Shown here piece after piece: positions 18,221-25,129 of a DNA stretch of 64,000 nt (the stretch's first letter is position 1; each line of letters opens with the position of its first letter). The stretch is from NCBI RefSeq assembly GCF_033110965.1, contig NZ_CP137003.1, forward strand, positions 3,534,001-3,598,000, written 5' to 3'. The stretch comes from Raineyella sp. LH-20. Lineage in GTDB: Bacteria; Actinomycetota; Actinomycetes; Propionibacteriales; Propionibacteriaceae. Made by a program: the position numbers and the translations under genes. The notes below the pieces were generated by a model that ran no database searches, was not told where the DNA came from, and saw only the letters and a list, made by a program, of their open reading frames with translations.

Positions 18221-18515
18221 GCCTTCTCCTGTCCGGTCTGCGCGACCTGCGGTCCGCGCCGCCGGTCCCCTCGGACGGCGGCCGCCTCACCGCGCCATGC
18301 CTGTTCGGTGGCGCGCGTCCCGCCGCGTGGTCTCCTGCGCGGATCGTACGCGCCGCCCGCAACGACGCCGGTCATCCCCGCCACGCTGGACCACCCGGCG
18401 CATCCGCGGGACGCCCGCTCCGACGCTCGCTACCGTGGAATCGATCAGCTGTGATGCACGGCACCACGCCGGTGGCCCTGCCGCCGGGCGTACGGCCAGG
18501 GAGAAGGGGGCGAGG

Positions 18516-19334
18516 ATGACGCACGGACTCCTCGAGCTGACCCTGCTCGGCTGGTCCCTCCGGGCGGTGCTGTCGGTGTTCTACCTGTCGGGCCTGCTCG
18601 GCACCGTCGTCGAGATGGTGTACTGCGCGGTCAAGTGGGGCGTGATGGAGTGCCGCAACGGTGTGGTGCACATGCCGTTCGGCCCGATCTACGGTCTGGC
18701 CGGCACCGCGATGACGCTGGTGCTGACCCCGCTGATCGGTCACCTGCTGGTGGCGTTCCCGGTCGCCATCGTGGTCGGCACCGCCGTCGAGTACGTGGCG
18801 GGCCTGGTGCTCCAGCGCCTGGACCTGCGGTTCTGGGACTACTCCGACGAACCGTTCAATCTGCAGGGCCTGATCTGCCCGCGGTACGCCGTCGCGTGGG
18901 GCGGCCTCGGCGTGCTGCTCGTCCTGACGATGCAGGACGCCCTCGGGTGGCTCGACGCGACCGTGCCGGCCGGCGTGGCCGACCCGTTCCTCGCCGTCCT
19001 GACGGTCGGCTACCTCGTCTGTGCAGTGCTCACCGTGCCGGCCCTGATCCGTCTCGACCGACGGGTGGCCAACCTGCAGGCCGAACGCGACGGCGGCGCG
19101 CTGCCGTACGACCTGGGGCTGCCCGGGTGGCGACTGGTCGACGCACTGGTGACCGAACGGACGCTGGTCTACACCTATCCGCACCTGGATCGAGTGATCG
19201 ACTATTGCGCACTCACCGGCTGCCGGGAGTACCGGATCGCCCTCACCTCCACGGCGCGGGCCCGGGCCGCCGAGTGGCGCGGACCGCGGCCGTCGAGTTC
19301 GCTGCCCGCGCTCCCCACCGAACGAATGGCCTGA
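18516..19334 (+). CDS. Multi-pass membrane protein, ABC_trans_CmpB (PF06541) family
   Basis: 272 residues. The ATG at 18516 has GGGGGCGAGG upstream. About five to six membrane helices are visible. The loop NGVVHMPFGPIYGLAG and the N-terminal FYLSGLLGTVVEMVYC are landmarks of the family annotated as putative ABC transporter type IV. The C-terminal 80 residues are cytoplasmic and end in a Pro-rich stretch. No ATPase is adjacent, so the transporter label is a family name only. The gene is divergent from the Rieske gene. Confidence 0.75.
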   Translation: MTHGLLELTLLGWSLRAVLSVFYLSGLLGTVVEMVYCAVKWGVMECRNGVVHMPFGPIYGLAGTAMTLVLTPLIGHLLVAFPVAIVVGTAVEYVAGLVLQRLDLRFWDYSDEPFNLQGLICPRYAVAWGGLGVLLVLTMQDALGWLDATVPAGVADPFLAVLTVGYLVCAVLTVPALIRLDRRVANLQAERDGGALPYDLGLPGWRLVDALVTERTLVYTYPHLDRVIDYCALTGCREYRIALTSTARARAAEWRGPRPSSSLPALPTERMA

Positions 19335-19460
19335 CCGGGGCGACGCCGGTCAGAGCTACGCCTGTCCGGGTCGGGCCGGTCCGGGTCGGGTCGGCCACCG
19401 GGACTACGCCGGTCCGGTCCGGTCCGGGCGGGTCCGGGTCGCGCCGACCGGGGCTGTTCC
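19335..19460. repeat. Degenerate GC-rich repeats after a stop codon
   Basis: Imperfect copies of CCGGTCCGGGTCGG and ACGCCGGTCCGG follow the stop of the preceding gene in the convergent gap before the thioesterase gene. No gene or hairpin terminator is evident. Confidence 0.45.
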
Positions 19461-19497
19461 GGTCGCCGACGCGAGTCCCGCGGACGTGGCCGCGGCG

Positions 19498-19950
19498 TCA
19501 GGACACGAAGCCCCGAGCGCCGGCCGGGAGGTCGAGCACCGCCATCGTGCACCGGCTCACGCAGACGAGTTTGCCGGCCTCATTGGTGATCCGGATGTCC
19601 CAGATCTGCGTCGTCCGCCCCAGGTTCACCGGCGTCGCCTCCCCGCGGAGCAGTCCCGGCAGGCCGGGGCGGACGTGGTTGGCGTTGATCTCCATCCCGA
19701 CCGCGTACTGCTTCGACTGGTCCAGGGTGTACATCGCCGCCCAGCTGGCCAGGGTCTCGGCGAACAGGACGCTCGCCCCGCCGTGCAGGACGCCGGCGGG
19801 CTGCACCGTACGTTCGTCGACCCTCATCGTGCCCTGCAGCGAGTCGTCGGTGGCGGCGGTGATCACGATGCCGAGGTGCTCGACCGCGGAGCCGCGACTG
19901 CGCTCGTTGATCACGTCGACATCGATCGCATCGTCGTACCAGATCGTCAT
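19498..19950 (-). CDS. PaaI-type hotdog-fold thioesterase
   Basis: 150 residues from ATG 19950. The signature VQPAGVLHGGASVLFAETLAS holds the HGG loop and the catalytic acid of the PaaI/YdiI class. VGMEINANHVRP is the strand following the active-site helix. Enzymes of this class hydrolyse aromatic or DHNA-CoA thioesters; 1,4-dihydroxy-2-naphthoyl-CoA hydrolysis in menaquinone synthesis is one possibility. No menaquinone gene is nearby, so the substrate is open. Confidence 0.85.
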   Translation of the reverse strand: MTIWYDDAIDVDVINERSRGSAVEHLGIVITAATDDSLQGTMRVDERTVQPAGVLHGGASVLFAETLASWAAMYTLDQSKQYAVGMEINANHVRPGLPGLLRGEATPVNLGRTTQIWDIRITNEAGKLVCVSRCTMAVLDLPAGARGFVS

Positions 19951-20116
19951 GGCCACAGCCTGCCAGCACGAGGCAGCAGTCCGCGACGTGCCCGGCTGTG
20001 GTCGGGACGGTCCGGACTGCCGGGCGATCGACGCGAGCAGGTCGCCGGACCGCCATCCCCGGCCGCACGACCACCGAGGCGCCGAGTTCCGGTGAACGGA
20101 ACTTGGTCGCCGTGAC

Positions 20117-21580
20117 ATGCACCACGTTGTCTACCGTCGCAGAGTGACCGTCCCTCGTCCCGCCACCGTCCCGAACGACGCCGACTCCACCGCAGCCGTG
20201 CCCGCCCCGTCGGGACGGCCACGGCCGGGCCGCGCCCCGTGGCTGCCGGCGGCGCTGGCCACCACCACGGCCGCCTGGGGCGGCAACCAGTTCACCCCGC
20301 TGCTCGGCCCGTACGAAACCCTGCGGGACTTCGACCAGCTGACGGTCAACATGCTGCTGGGCGCCTACGTCTGCGGGATCGTCCCGGCGTTGTTCCTGGC
20401 GGCCCGGCTGCAACGGGCGGTGCGGCTGCGGACCCTGGTCGCCGTCGCGGTGCTGCTCAGCCTGACCGGCAGCATCCTGCTGGCCGCGGCCGGGGACCGG
20501 GTCACCCTGCTGGTGATCGGCCGGGTGCTGAGCGGCCTCGCGCTCGGGATGGCGATGGTCAACGGCGGCGCCTGGATCCGCCGGCTCACCCTCGCCGGCG
20601 CGCCACTCAGTTCTCGGCTGCTCGCCGCGGCCGCCCGGGTGTCGGCGCTCAGCCTGACCACCGGCTTCGGGCTGGGAGCTACCGCCGCCGGCCTGCTCGC
20701 CTTCGCCGCTCCGGCTCCCCTGGTCAGCGCGTACGTCCCGCACCTGCTGCTCTCCGGCTGCTCGCTGCTGGTGATCGGTCTGGCCCGCGACGACGACCCG
20801 GGGACGGCGGCCAGCGAGGCCACGGGGGCTGCGGCGACGACAGCCCGGCCGCTCGGCGACTCCGCACGGACCGGTACCGGCCGCCTGCTGCTGGCCGTCC
20901 TGCCGGTCGCGCCGTGGATCTTCGGTTCCCTCGGTCTGGCGTACGCGATCCTGCCGCAGCGCCTGGCAGCGGTCCGCGGCCCGGTGTCGGTGCTCTACCT
21001 GACGCTGCTGTGCGCCACCGCGCTCACCGCGGGGTTCGGCGTCCAGCAGGCGATCCGCCGGGTCCGGTCACCGCTGCGCACTCCGGCGCCGACGATCGGC
21101 ATGGCGCTCTTCCTGGCCGTCGTCCTCCTCGCGGCCTGGCGGCTGCCGCACCTCGACCCGTGGACGGTCTGGGCCATGTCCGGTGTGCTCGGCGTGGCGT
21201 ACGGCCTGGTGATCAGCGGGTCGCTGGTCCGCATCCAACTGGTCGCGCCCGCCCACGCCGAGGCGACACTGTCCGCCCTGCTCTACGCCTTCGCGTACAC
21301 CGGCTTCGGGCTGCCCGTCCTGCTGGCCTGGGCCAGCACCCACACCGGCTATCCGACCCTGCTCCACGCTGTGGCCGCCGTCACCGTCCCGCTGACCGTG
21401 CTGTCCCACCTGGCCGGACGGAGCCTGCACCCGCACCGCCCCGACCAGGGCACCGACCGGATCGACCACGCCGACACCACCGACCGGGCTACTCCCGCCT
21501 CGACCCCGACCGTCACCACCGTCACCGCCGACACGGCCGACATCCACCCTGCGGACGTGCTGGCCGCCGAGGCGCGATGA
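20117..21580 (+). CDS. Major facilitator superfamily transporter
   Basis: 487 residues with about 12 hydrophobic segments and a Pro-rich, Thr/Asp-rich tail on each side. ATG 20117 is given; GTG 20144 is an alternative and would remove nine residues. MFS-like loops such as LAARLQRAVRLR between helices 2 and 3 are visible. It overlaps the following IclR regulator by ATGA, so the regulator probably controls this exporter or importer. The tail (residues about 440-485) is a repetitive DRTD/TTVT-rich stretch. The substrate is unknown. Confidence 0.8.
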   Translation: MHHVVYRRRVTVPRPATVPNDADSTAAVPAPSGRPRPGRAPWLPAALATTTAAWGGNQFTPLLGPYETLRDFDQLTVNMLLGAYVCGIVPALFLAARLQRAVRLRTLVAVAVLLSLTGSILLAAAGDRVTLLVIGRVLSGLALGMAMVNGGAWIRRLTLAGAPLSSRLLAAAARVSALSLTTGFGLGATAAGLLAFAAPAPLVSAYVPHLLLSGCSLLVIGLARDDDPGTAASEATGAAATTARPLGDSARTGTGRLLLAVLPVAPWIFGSLGLAYAILPQRLAAVRGPVSVLYLTLLCATALTAGFGVQQAIRRVRSPLRTPAPTIGMALFLAVVLLAAWRLPHLDPWTVWAMSGVLGVAYGLVISGSLVRIQLVAPAHAEATLSALLYAFAYTGFGLPVLLAWASTHTGYPTLLHAVAAVTVPLTVLSHLAGRSLHPHRPDQGTDRIDHADTTDRATPASTPTVTTVTADTADIHPADVLAAEAR

Positions 21581-22407
21581 CCGTCCCCGTCCCGGCCACC
21601 GCGGTGCCACCCGAGCCCGGTCGTGCCGGCTCGGCCCCGTCGATCCTGTCCAAGGCATTCCTGCTGCTGGAGTGCTTCTCGGCCGAGGAGCGGGTGCTCA
21701 CCTTCACCGACCTGGTGGAGCGCAGCGGCCTGCCGAAGTCCACCGTGCACCGCGTCCTCGCCCGGTTGATGTCGCTGGGGATCATCGAGGAGCACGACAA
21801 GGCCTACCGGATCGGGATGCGCCTGTTCGCCATCACCACCTCGATGCCCGCCTCCCACCTGCGCGACCTCTGCCTGCCCTTCCTGGCCCGGCTGCACACC
21901 TGGTCGCGCCGCCCGGTCCACCTGGCGGTGCTGCGAGGCGTACGGGTCGCCTTCCTGGAACGGCTGGCCGCACCGGACGACGACCTGCCGACTCCGCGGC
22001 CCGGCGAGATCCTCCCGGCCCACGCCACCGCCGTAGGCAAGGCGTTGCTCGCCTGGCTGACCGTCGAGGAACGCGACGGCATCCTCCCTGATCCGCTGCC
22101 CCGCTTCACACCGACGACGGTCACGGACCGTACGGTGCTGGAACGGCAACTGCACGCGATCCGGCACAACGGCCTCGCCCACGACCTGGCCGAATGGGAT
22201 CCCGGCGTCTTCACCGCCGCCAGTCCGCTGGTGGTGCATCGGCGGCAGGTCGCGGCGATCGCCGTGTCCGCGCCGACGGCGGACGGACTGACCGACGACC
22301 TCACCGCCGCCCTCCGCCAGACGGCGTCCGCCCTCAGTGCCCGACTCCAGGAGCGCATCGACGCCGGCGAGGCGGGCTGGCACCCGGTCGAGGACGTACG
22401 ACCCTGA
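21577..22407 (+). CDS. IclR-family transcriptional regulator
   Basis: 276 residues. The winged helix-turn-helix (LTFTDLVERSGLPKSTVHRVLARL, about residues 43-66) is followed by the effector-binding domain with LPAHATAVGKALLAWL, typical of IclR. The ATG overlaps the MFS stop codon, so both are made from one transcript. IclR proteins usually sense a small aromatic or organic acid; the effector is not known here. Confidence 0.92.
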   Translation: MTVPVPATAVPPEPGRAGSAPSILSKAFLLLECFSAEERVLTFTDLVERSGLPKSTVHRVLARLMSLGIIEEHDKAYRIGMRLFAITTSMPASHLRDLCLPFLARLHTWSRRPVHLAVLRGVRVAFLERLAAPDDDLPTPRPGEILPAHATAVGKALLAWLTVEERDGILPDPLPRFTPTTVTDRTVLERQLHAIRHNGLAHDLAEWDPGVFTAASPLVVHRRQVAAIAVSAPTADGLTDDLTAALRQTASALSARLQERIDAGEAGWHPVEDVRP

Positions 22408-22539
22408 CCGGTCCGGCCGCCGGAACCTGAGAGGCCGATGAAGACGGCCCGACTTCCCAATCCCACCCCACAGGATTCACAGACCGGGCAAAGGGTCCCG
22501 CCGTTGTCTTGACGGTGCCGCCACCCGGAAGGATCCACC

Positions 22540-23070
22540 ATGAAGATCGTCAAGCCCGCTGCCATCGCCGGAGCCACCGCCGCCGCCGTCGCGGGTGTCC
22601 TGGCGCTCAACCCCACCTCCCACTCGCTGACCGCCCAGGCGGGGCCCGCCGACTCCGCCGGGGAGTCCTCCCCGACGACCGCCTCCGGCACGGGCGGTTC
22701 GAGCGCCTCGACCTCCAGCTCCCCGTCGGCGTCGTCGTCCTCCCGATCCACCTCGAGGTCGTCGAGCTCCGCCTCGCCGTCCGCCGGGTCCGGCACCACC
22801 GCCACCGGCTCTGCCGTGTCCACGCCGTACGGCAGCATGCAGGTCAAGGCGACCGTCAGCAACGGCACGATCACCGCCATCCAATGGGTCCAGCTGCCGG
22901 GCGACGGCCATTCCCAGCGGATCAACAGTTACGCCGCACCGGCCCTGGTCCAGCAGGCCCTGCAGGCGCAGTCCGCCCAGGTCGACGGCGTCTCCGGGGC
23001 GACCTACACCTCGGGCGCCTTCCAGCAGTCGTTGCAGTCGGCACTGACCAAGGCGGGCTTCAAGGGCTGA
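22540..23070 (+). CDS. Secreted FMN-binding domain protein
   Basis: 176 residues, with GGAAGGA before ATG 22540. An N-terminal signal/anchor segment is followed by a Ser/Thr/Pro-rich linker (about 40-90) and a small FMN_bind domain. VDGVSGATYTS near 148-158 is the ApbE flavinylation motif (D-G-x-S-G-A-T), whose Thr receives FMN covalently. It is probably an extracytosolic electron carrier. The nitrite-reductase locus is next door, so a role in electron delivery to respiration is reasonable but unproven. No apbE gene is in the window. Confidence 0.85.
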   Translation: MKIVKPAAIAGATAAAVAGVLALNPTSHSLTAQAGPADSAGESSPTTASGTGGSSASTSSSPSASSSSRSTSRSSSSASPSAGSGTTATGSAVSTPYGSMQVKATVSNGTITAIQWVQLPGDGHSQRINSYAAPALVQQALQAQSAQVDGVSGATYTSGAFQQSLQSALTKAGFKG

Positions 23071-23097
23071 CGCGCGGCCGGGCCTCCCGCGTCGGTG

Positions 23098-23919
23098 TCA
23101 CCGCCCGGAGGCGAGGTCGAGCAGCCGATCCGGATCGGACAGCTCGATCCCGCGGGCCCCGCGCAGCGTGACCAGACCGTCCCGGGCCATCCTGGCCAGG
23201 GCCCGGCTGAGCGTCTCGGGGGTCGTTCCCAGCAGTGACGCGATGTCCTTCTTCGCCATCGGCAGGCTGAGCTGCGCCACACCACCGGTCCGCCGGGCAG
23301 GCAGGTCCAGCAGGTAGTCCGCGAGTCGTACGTCAACCTCGGCCGAGCTGCCCGCAGCCCATCGGCGCTCGGTCTCCGACAGCCGACGACTCAGTGCGCT
23401 CAGCATGCCCAGGCCGATGCTCGGGTGCTCGGCCACCAGGCCGGCGAGATCCTCGTGACGGAACACGCACAGCTGGGCGTCGGACAGCGCCGTCGCCCAG
23501 TGGTCCGGTCGTTCGCCGGTCAGGAATGCTCCCTCGCCGATGAAGTCCCCCGGCCCGAGCACCCGCACCAGCCGCTCATGGCCGCCCGGGGTCATCCGTA
23601 CGATCCGGATCCGGCCGCGGTGCACGACCAGCAGCTGGGCCACCGGCTCACCCGCACGGTAGAGGACGTCACTCTTCCGCACCGAGGTCGCCGTCGCTTT
23701 CCGGGCGACCGCGGCCCGGTCCTCGCCGGTCAGCCCGCGGAAGATCGGGACGTGCCCGACACAGCCGCCCGCCGCATCGGCCGCATCGGCCGCAGGACCG
23801 ACATCGCCGACATCGCCGACATCGCCGACATCGCCGACATCGCCGACATCGCCGACATCGCCGACATCGCCGACGCAGGATCTGACGCGCTCAGCAGGAA
23901 GGCGGTCCGCCGTCGTCAT
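23098..23919 (-). CDS. Crp/Fnr-family transcriptional regulator
   Basis: 273 residues. ATG 23919 is preferred since GGAGG lies 7 nt upstream; ATG 23952 is possible. A cyclic-nucleotide-binding-like domain (about 60-180) and a C-terminal Crp HTH (AKKDIASLLGTTPETLSRALARM) are clear. Only a few scattered Cys residues are present, without the N-terminal Fe-S cluster pattern of FNR. The N-terminus carries eight GDV repeats encoded by a perfect 9-bp array. It is divergent from the nitrite-reductase genes, and a palindrome lies between them, so it probably senses NO or oxygen status and regulates that operon. Confidence 0.9.
   Translation of the reverse strand: MTTADRLPAERVRSCVGDVGDVGDVGDVGDVGDVGDVGDVGPAADAADAAGGCVGHVPIFRGLTGEDRAAVARKATATSVRKSDVLYRAGEPVAQLLVVHRGRIRIVRMTPGGHERLVRVLGPGDFIGEGAFLTGERPDHWATALSDAQLCVFRHEDLAGLVAEHPSIGLGMLSALSRRLSETERRWAAGSSAEVDVRLADYLLDLPARRTGGVAQLSLPMAKKDIASLLGTTPETLSRALARMARDGLVTLRGARGIELSDPDRLLDLASGR
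23798..23869 (-). repeat. 9-bp microsatellite (8 copies) inside the Crp/Fnr gene
   Basis: Eight exact tandem copies of CCGACATCG. The unit is a multiple of three, so copy-number change would lengthen or shorten a Gly-Asp-Val linker without frameshift. Confidence 0.95.
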
Positions 23920-23966
23920 GTCCCGGCCTCCGATCGTCGAGTGGTGAGCCATCGCCTTTATTTATA

Positions 23967-23992
23967 CACTCCTTCCGTGATTAAAAGGAGTG
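23967..23992. promoter_or_regulatory. Perfect palindrome in the crp/fnr-nirK divergent promoter
   Basis: CACTCCTT (23967-23974) and AAGGAGTG (23985-23992) are perfectly complementary around a 10-nt AT-containing spacer. An AT-rich stretch (TTTATTTATACACT) just before it may hold a -10 element. The site overlaps the proposed start of the membrane protein gene at 23977. It does not match the FNR consensus TTGAT-N4-ATCAA, so it may be a different operator or an RNA structure occluding the AAGGAG ribosome site. Confidence 0.6.
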
Positions 23993-25128
23993 GGTCCGCG
24001 CGCAATGCCCGCCAGACGACCCTGCGGCGGGTCCGGATCGCGCTGCTGGTGCCCAGCGGGATCGCCCTGCTGCTCGGTCTGGACGCCGGCCTGCTGCTGC
24101 TCGGCGTCCCCGCCCCGCTGACCACCACCCGGCTGCCGGCCGTCCACGGGATGGTGATGACGATCGGCTTCGTCGGCGCCCTGATCGCGCTGGAGCGGGC
24201 CGTCGCCGCCGGCGGCCGTTGGGCGTACGTCGCCCCGCTCGGCATGTCACTGGGCGCGCTGGCCGCTCTCGGTCCGGCACCGCTGTGGGTCGGCCAGTCG
24301 CTGATGCTGCTCGGCTCCGGCGCGCTGCTGCTGGTCTATCTGCCGCTGTGGCGCCGATCGTACGATCCGGCGGTGGCGATCCAGTTCTCCGGGGCCTTCC
24401 TCGCGGTCGGCGCGACCGGGCTGTGGCTGGGTGGGGTCGACATCCCTCGGCTGGTGCCGTGGTTGACCGGCTTCCTGCTGCTGACCATCGCCGGCGAGCG
24501 GGTCGAACTCGCCCGTCTCGGCCGGCTCGCCCTCGACACCTCCCGGCGCGAGCGGCACGACGGACAGGCGCTGGCCCTCGCCCTGCTGGTCGTGCTGGTG
24601 GTCGCCGTCGCGGCCCTGTGGCCCGACGTCGGACTGCCCACGTTCGGCGTCGTGCTGGTCCTGCTGGCGATCGTCTACGGCAGCCGGGACATCGCGCTGC
24701 GCACCGTACGCTCCACCGGACTGCCCCGTTTCAGCGCCGCGTGCCTGCTCGCGGGGTACGGCTGGCTGGTCGTCGCCGGCCTGCTGTGGCTGCGCCCGAC
24801 GCTGTCCGGGCTGCGCTACGACGCGGTGCTGCACGCGACCTTCCTCGGTTCCGTGATGTCGATGATCCTGGCGCACGCTCCGGTGATCCTGCCGGCCGTG
24901 CTGCGCCGCCCGCTGCCGTACACCCCGGCCTTCTGGGTCGTCGCCGCGCTGCTGCACGGTTCCCTGCTGGTGCGGGTGATCGCCGACCTGGCGGGCAGCG
25001 AGCCGGTGCGTGCGGTCGCCGGCACCCTGAACGTGCTGGCGCTGCTCGCCCTCGTCGCCACCGCGGTGGCGAGCAGTGCCGGCGCAACCTCCACCCGCTC
25101 CCCCCGAGCCGACAGGCAGGAGGCCTGA
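23977..25128 (+). CDS. Multi-pass membrane protein of the nitrite-respiration locus
   Basis: 383 residues if started at GTG 23977; the start is uncertain since AAAAGGAG lies after that codon. About 10-11 helices, with conserved-looking HGMVMTIGFVGALIALERAVA and TGFLLLTIAGERVELARLGR, and a His-containing loop LHATFLGSVMSMILAHAPVI that could bind heme or metal. It resembles NnrS-like proteins that accompany nitrite and NO reductases. It lies 1 nt before the GTG of the nirK fusion, whose N-terminal half is similarly membrane-embedded, so the two may form one complex. Confidence 0.75.
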   Translation: MIKRSGSARNARQTTLRRVRIALLVPSGIALLLGLDAGLLLLGVPAPLTTTRLPAVHGMVMTIGFVGALIALERAVAAGGRWAYVAPLGMSLGALAALGPAPLWVGQSLMLLGSGALLLVYLPLWRRSYDPAVAIQFSGAFLAVGATGLWLGGVDIPRLVPWLTGFLLLTIAGERVELARLGRLALDTSRRERHDGQALALALLVVLVVAVAALWPDVGLPTFGVVLVLLAIVYGSRDIALRTVRSTGLPRFSAACLLAGYGWLVVAGLLWLRPTLSGLRYDAVLHATFLGSVMSMILAHAPVILPAVLRRPLPYTPAFWVVAALLHGSLLVRVIADLAGSEPVRAVAGTLNVLALLALVATAVASSAGATSTRSPRADRQEA

Positions 25129-25129
25129 C

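Noticed and set aside
15736-18519. Plus-strand open frame of 927 codons opposite the CBS/DUF294 gene
   Set aside because: Shadow of a well-identified minus-strand gene; low-complexity Gln/Arg/Gly content.
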